The position numbers were made by a program, and so were the translations under genes. From Geomobilimonas luticola (lineage in GTDB: Bacteria; Desulfobacterota; Desulfuromonadia; Geobacterales; Geobacteraceae): 64,000 bases of DNA. The DNA lies in the NCBI RefSeq assembly GCF_018476905.1, contig NZ_JAHCVK010000002.1:310001-374000 (forward strand). Reading direction: 5' to 3'. This document shows positions 61,429-64,000 of the stretch, piece after piece. Within the stretch, counting starts at the first letter, position 1; every line of letters begins with the position of its first letter. Under the pieces are notes generated by a model. It was not told the origin of the DNA. It made no database searches and saw only the letters and a program-made list of their open reading frames with translations.

Positions 61429-62202
61429 ATGCGGATAACGCTATGGATTCTTCTCGTATCGCTATGCTGTCTGACCTTAACGCCCCAACGTGTAAGCGCC
61501 CAGGTGGTGCCTGACGCGGCCCGCCGTCACATGGACCGCAGCCAGGCGGCCCTGGAGATGGCAAAGTCCCCTGCCGATCTAGAAGATGCGGTGAGGGAAC
61601 TACAGAAAGCCGTGGAACTAGCCCCCGACTGGGCAGATCCGTACTATAGCCTGGGCATATTGCAGAACAGGCTTGAGCGGTTTGATGATGCGCTGAAAAA
61701 CCTGGCGCGCTATCTTCAATTGGCTCCAAACGCCAGGAATGCCCAAGAGGTGAAGCAACTCATCAACAAGATCGAATACAGGAAGGAAAAAACAGAAAAG
61801 GACCGGAAGGACCCGAACAGTCTGGTCGGCACCTGGTGGGTCAATGGGGAGACCAACGAGGGGCCCGGACTTTTTTACCGGATCGAAATCAGGAATATCA
61901 ATGGAAAAGTTATGGGTGGGTTGCGGGAGTTTTCGGTAACGGAGGAACAAAGGTTAAACTGTGGACCTCAGTTCGGTAATATTGAATGGGATGGCACATC
62001 TCTCGTTATCCCCGGTACATATTATTTCTACTGTGACAAATCCGTGCAACTGAACTGTTGCCCGGCGCCCGCACGCTTGTCTCTGACCATGGTCGCGAAA
62101 GACACACTCAAAGGAACACTTCGCATCGCGCCATACAAACATCGTGATGGTACTCGCAATCCTGAATGGACAGAAGAATTTGCGTGGAAACGTGTCAAGT
62201 GA
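61429..62202 (+). CDS. Exported TPR protein (intact paralogue of 58863)
   Basis: The 257-residue protein has a signal peptide (about 1-25), a helical region of two TPR-like units (about 45-110; LQKAVELAPDWADPYYSLGILQNRL, RFDDALKNLARYLQLAPN), a charged linker (KEKTEKDRKDP), and a C-terminal beta-rich domain starting LVGTWWVNG with cysteines in LNCGPQ and LNCCPAP. The same order occurs in the frameshifted gene at 58863. The ribosome site GGAGGATTAG precedes the ATG. It probably binds partner proteins in the periplasm. Confidence 0.75.
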   Translation: MRITLWILLVSLCCLTLTPQRVSAQVVPDAARRHMDRSQAALEMAKSPADLEDAVRELQKAVELAPDWADPYYSLGILQNRLERFDDALKNLARYLQLAPNARNAQEVKQLINKIEYRKEKTEKDRKDPNSLVGTWWVNGETNEGPGLFYRIEIRNINGKVMGGLREFSVTEEQRLNCGPQFGNIEWDGTSLVIPGTYYFYCDKSVQLNCCPAPARLSLTMVAKDTLKGTLRIAPYKHRDGTRNPEWTEEFAWKRVK

Positions 62203-62242
62203 GAATTCTATTCATATCTCACAACAGCAAAGGGGGGGAATA

Positions 62243-62746
62243 ATGAACAGGTTCTGGGTAGTATCAGTCGTTGCTGCCAGTTTTTTCTGTATGCTGTCCA
62301 TGGCGTGCCACGCTGAAACAGCGCAGGAATGCGCATCGAATTGTGTTGAACAATGTTCGGGCGGAGGAACCATCAAAGACGATGACATGTATAAGAATTG
62401 CCTGCACAATTGTCTGAATGGCTGCTATGGCAAACCGACAGGGGTTCCCGATGTCCCGCCACCAACCCCGGTTCCATCATCGTCAAAATCCGGCCTCGAT
62501 AGTTCCATGCTCTGCGCTGAAATGGAAACAGAGAGCACCGGGAAAATTGTCGTAGCTTCGGCTTACGACGATTTCGATCTTCCCTGCTATGTGGGGGGAA
62601 AGTATGTGCGCAACTGTTCTCGGAACAAGCCGTACTACAATGCCTTTAACGGGGACTGCTACGCGACGTTGGACGATTGCAAGAAGGCGGATGGAGATAT
62701 GTCCAGCGCCTCGGGTTCCGGTGGCTGTGTCCGGTGCGGGAAGTAA
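62243..62746 (+). CDS. Exported Cys-rich protein with twin CX3CX3C motifs
   Basis: The 167-residue protein has a signal peptide (about 1-26), then ECASNCVEQC and NCLHNCLNGC, two copies of C-x3-C-x3-C about 15 residues apart. These suggest a disulfide-linked helical hairpin. A Pro/Ser linker follows and a second domain with seven to eight cysteines (LPCYVGGKYVRNC, GDCYATLDDC, GGCVRCGK). ATG 62243 has GGGGGGAAT upstream. No family was recognised. Confidence 0.72.
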   Translation: MNRFWVVSVVAASFFCMLSMACHAETAQECASNCVEQCSGGGTIKDDDMYKNCLHNCLNGCYGKPTGVPDVPPPTPVPSSSKSGLDSSMLCAEMETESTGKIVVASAYDDFDLPCYVGGKYVRNCSRNKPYYNAFNGDCYATLDDCKKADGDMSSASGSGGCVRCGK

Positions 62747-62829
62747 GCTATTGGCTGCAGAACCATGGAACCATCTGCCGGTTTCTTAAGTGCTAACATC
62801 AGTCACGACTAAAATTAGGAGGATTTTCA

Positions 62830-63123
62830 ATGAACGCGATGAAGATCATTTTGGTTGCCTTGACCCTGGTGGCATCGCAGGCCTTCGCCGAGGAAAAAGT
62901 GGATACCGAGGCTGCAAAGGAATATTTCAAGCATGCGGGACAGGCCACGGATCCTTCATACCAGGACTATGTATCTACCAACCAGGAATCGGGCAAAAAG
63001 GAGAAAGCAACCGACACCTCCTACACCGATCAACAGAAACAGATCAAGGAACGTGTGAAGAATTCCCCGAAATACACGGTGCCGTTAACAAGCTCAAAGG
63101 GAGCATACGGGCAAGCCAAGTAG
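62830..63123 (+). CDS. Small exported charged protein, unknown function
   Basis: The 97-residue protein has a signal peptide (about 1-20, cleavage after AFA) and a highly hydrophilic, Lys/Glu/Gln/Tyr-rich mature part without cysteines, probably extended. A strong ribosome site (AGGAGG) lies about 8 bases before the ATG. It sits 80 bases before the ankyrin-repeat gene. Confidence 0.7.
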   Translation: MNAMKIILVALTLVASQAFAEEKVDTEAAKEYFKHAGQATDPSYQDYVSTNQESGKKEKATDTSYTDQQKQIKERVKNSPKYTVPLTSSKGAYGQAK

Positions 63124-63203
63124 GTTTTAAAGTAGATTGTTTATGTGGCACCGACTGAGCGCAGTAAGCGTGTGTTCGCCAAATAATGCATAAGAGGGCA
63201 ACA

Positions 63204-64000
63204 ATGGGTAGCAAAACAATCAGTATGAATAAAGCGGGTGTCCTTGCCGGATGTACGATACTTTGCCTGTCACTTCTCACGACCAACGCACAGGCCCACG
63301 GCGACGACCATGATGACACCGTGACACACCGACCGCTCAGGGACCCCCGTAAAGAGATAGAGAACATCTCGGGCGACCCGCAGCGGATGCGCACGTATGT
63401 CGATTCCCGGAAGGATGTAAACGCTCGGTACCGTGGCGGGAAGACCCTGCTCCATTACGCCGCCCTGAAAAATTACCGTGACATTGCCGCATCGCTGCTG
63501 GCACGGGGCGCGGACATAAACGCCGCAGATGACGACAAGAGGACCCCCCTCCACGAAGCCATGAGCTATAGCGCCTATGAGGTCGTCGGCCTTCTCCTGG
63601 ATAAGGGTGCGGACGTGAACCGGGAGAACAAGTACGACGAGACCCCCCTGCGCAGCATCGTTTTCTGGGACCAGAAGAAACGGGCGATCGAGGTCGCCAA
63701 CCTCTTTATGGGAAAAGGGGTTGATCTCGCGAGACCGTCCCATGCAACCCTGCTCGATGAGGCGATACGGCGGGAACGGAGGGATCTCGCCCTGATTTTC
63801 CTGAAGAACGGCTTCGGTTACGACGAAAGTGCACTCATCGACGCAGCGCGAAAGGGATACGAGGATATCTTTGCCCTCCTTCTCGAAAAAGGGGTACAGC
63901 CACAGAAGGTCACCTTTCACGATGCCTGCGCATCGGGAAACATGAACATCGTGCGCACCCTGGCAGAAAAGGGTGTCAAGCCCACTGCCGACGACATCGA
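63204..64000 (+). CDS. Exported ankyrin-repeat protein, 3' end outside window
   Basis: The frame is open from ATG 63204 (AAGAGGGCA upstream) to the window edge, at least 265 codons. It begins with a signal-type hydrophobic segment (AGVLAGCTILCLSLLTTNAQA, with a possible lipobox-like Cys) and continues with at least five ankyrin repeats: KTLLHYAALKNYRDIAASLL, RTPLHEAMSYSAYEVVGLLL, DETPLRSIVFWDQKKRAIEV and later, weaker copies ending with FHDACASGNMNIVRTLAEKG. It probably mediates protein contacts in the periplasm. The minus-strand frame over the same bases is a shadow. Confidence 0.85.
   Translation, partial: MGSKTISMNKAGVLAGCTILCLSLLTTNAQAHGDDHDDTVTHRPLRDPRKEIENISGDPQRMRTYVDSRKDVNARYRGGKTLLHYAALKNYRDIAASLLARGADINAADDDKRTPLHEAMSYSAYEVVGLLLDKGADVNRENKYDETPLRSIVFWDQKKRAIEVANLFMGKGVDLARPSHATLLDEAIRRERRDLALIFLKNGFGYDESALIDAARKGYEDIFALLLEKGVQPQKVTFHDACASGNMNIVRTLAEKGVKPTADDI

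Noticed and set aside
63270-63920. 216-codon minus-strand frame at the right edge
   Set aside because: The plus strand carries an ankyrin-repeat protein with signal peptide that runs off the window; the minus frame is its shadow.

Overview
The window reads as chromosomal DNA from a Geobacteraceae-like bacterium (Desulfuromonadia, formerly Deltaproteobacteria). The main reasons are the two very short type IV pilins with 59-residue mature chains that resemble the Geobacter PilA pattern, the neighbouring pilS-pilR, the order thrS-infC-rpmI-rplT-pheS-pheT-ihfA-merR-surE-pcm-rpoS-apt, and the wealth of c-di-GMP and two-component proteins. This placement comes from recognising protein families and gene order, not from a database search. 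No insertion sequence, prophage, CRISPR array or rRNA gene was seen.

Region 1 (1-6.3 kb), pilin region: the 3' part of pilS, all of pilR, two tandem short pilin genes each with its own sigma-54 promoter, a small secreted protein and a terminator. An ABC-2 transporter follows (permease, a membrane-anchored protein with a pseudopilin-like tail, ATPase).

Region 2 (6.3-31.0 kb), surface glycan region: about two dozen tightly packed plus-strand genes, many joined by ATGA or similar overlaps. It holds a multi-membrane TPR glycosyltransferase of GT-C type, a UbiA-family polyprenyl-phosphate phosphoribosyltransferase (DPPR-synthase-like), a Wzm/Wzt-type polysaccharide exporter, about twelve glycosyltransferases (GT2, GT4, GT9, GT11 and a GNT-I-like one), a DegT aminotransferase beside a NeuD-like acetyltransferase, an AsnB-like amidotransferase and five methyltransferase-like genes. 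The likely product is an ABC-exported, methylated, amino-sugar-containing O-antigen-like glycan. The lipid-ribose enzyme and GT-C next to the pilins also allow a pilin-glycosylation role.

Region 3 (31.0-42.3 kb), housekeeping: tRNA-Val(GAC), thrS, infC with a probable AUA start, rpmI, rplT, pheS, pheT, ihfA, a MerR regulator, tRNA-Pro(GGG), surE, pcm, rpoS, apt and tRNA-Arg(CCT).

Region 4 (42.3-52.2 kb), signalling and cell-shape genes on both strands: an Rnk-like protein, an MreB-like actin homologue, a very short minus-strand transcription unit with a 33-codon ORF, two PilZ proteins, an intergenic cluster of DnaA-box-like sequences, a receiver-GGDEF-EAL protein, a large Cache-HAMP-GAF-PAS-PAS histidine kinase, a DUF4919-like protein and a small membrane protein.

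Region 5 (52.7-64.0 kb), exported-protein island: about eighteen plus-strand genes, nearly all with signal peptides, lipoprotein signals or membrane segments and mostly of unknown function. It includes a VWA-domain lipoprotein, a protein with a clear Kunitz/BPTI-type inhibitor domain, Cys-rich small proteins, a pair of TPR paralogues of which one is frameshifted, and an ankyrin-repeat protein cut by the right edge. This is the least explained part of the window.
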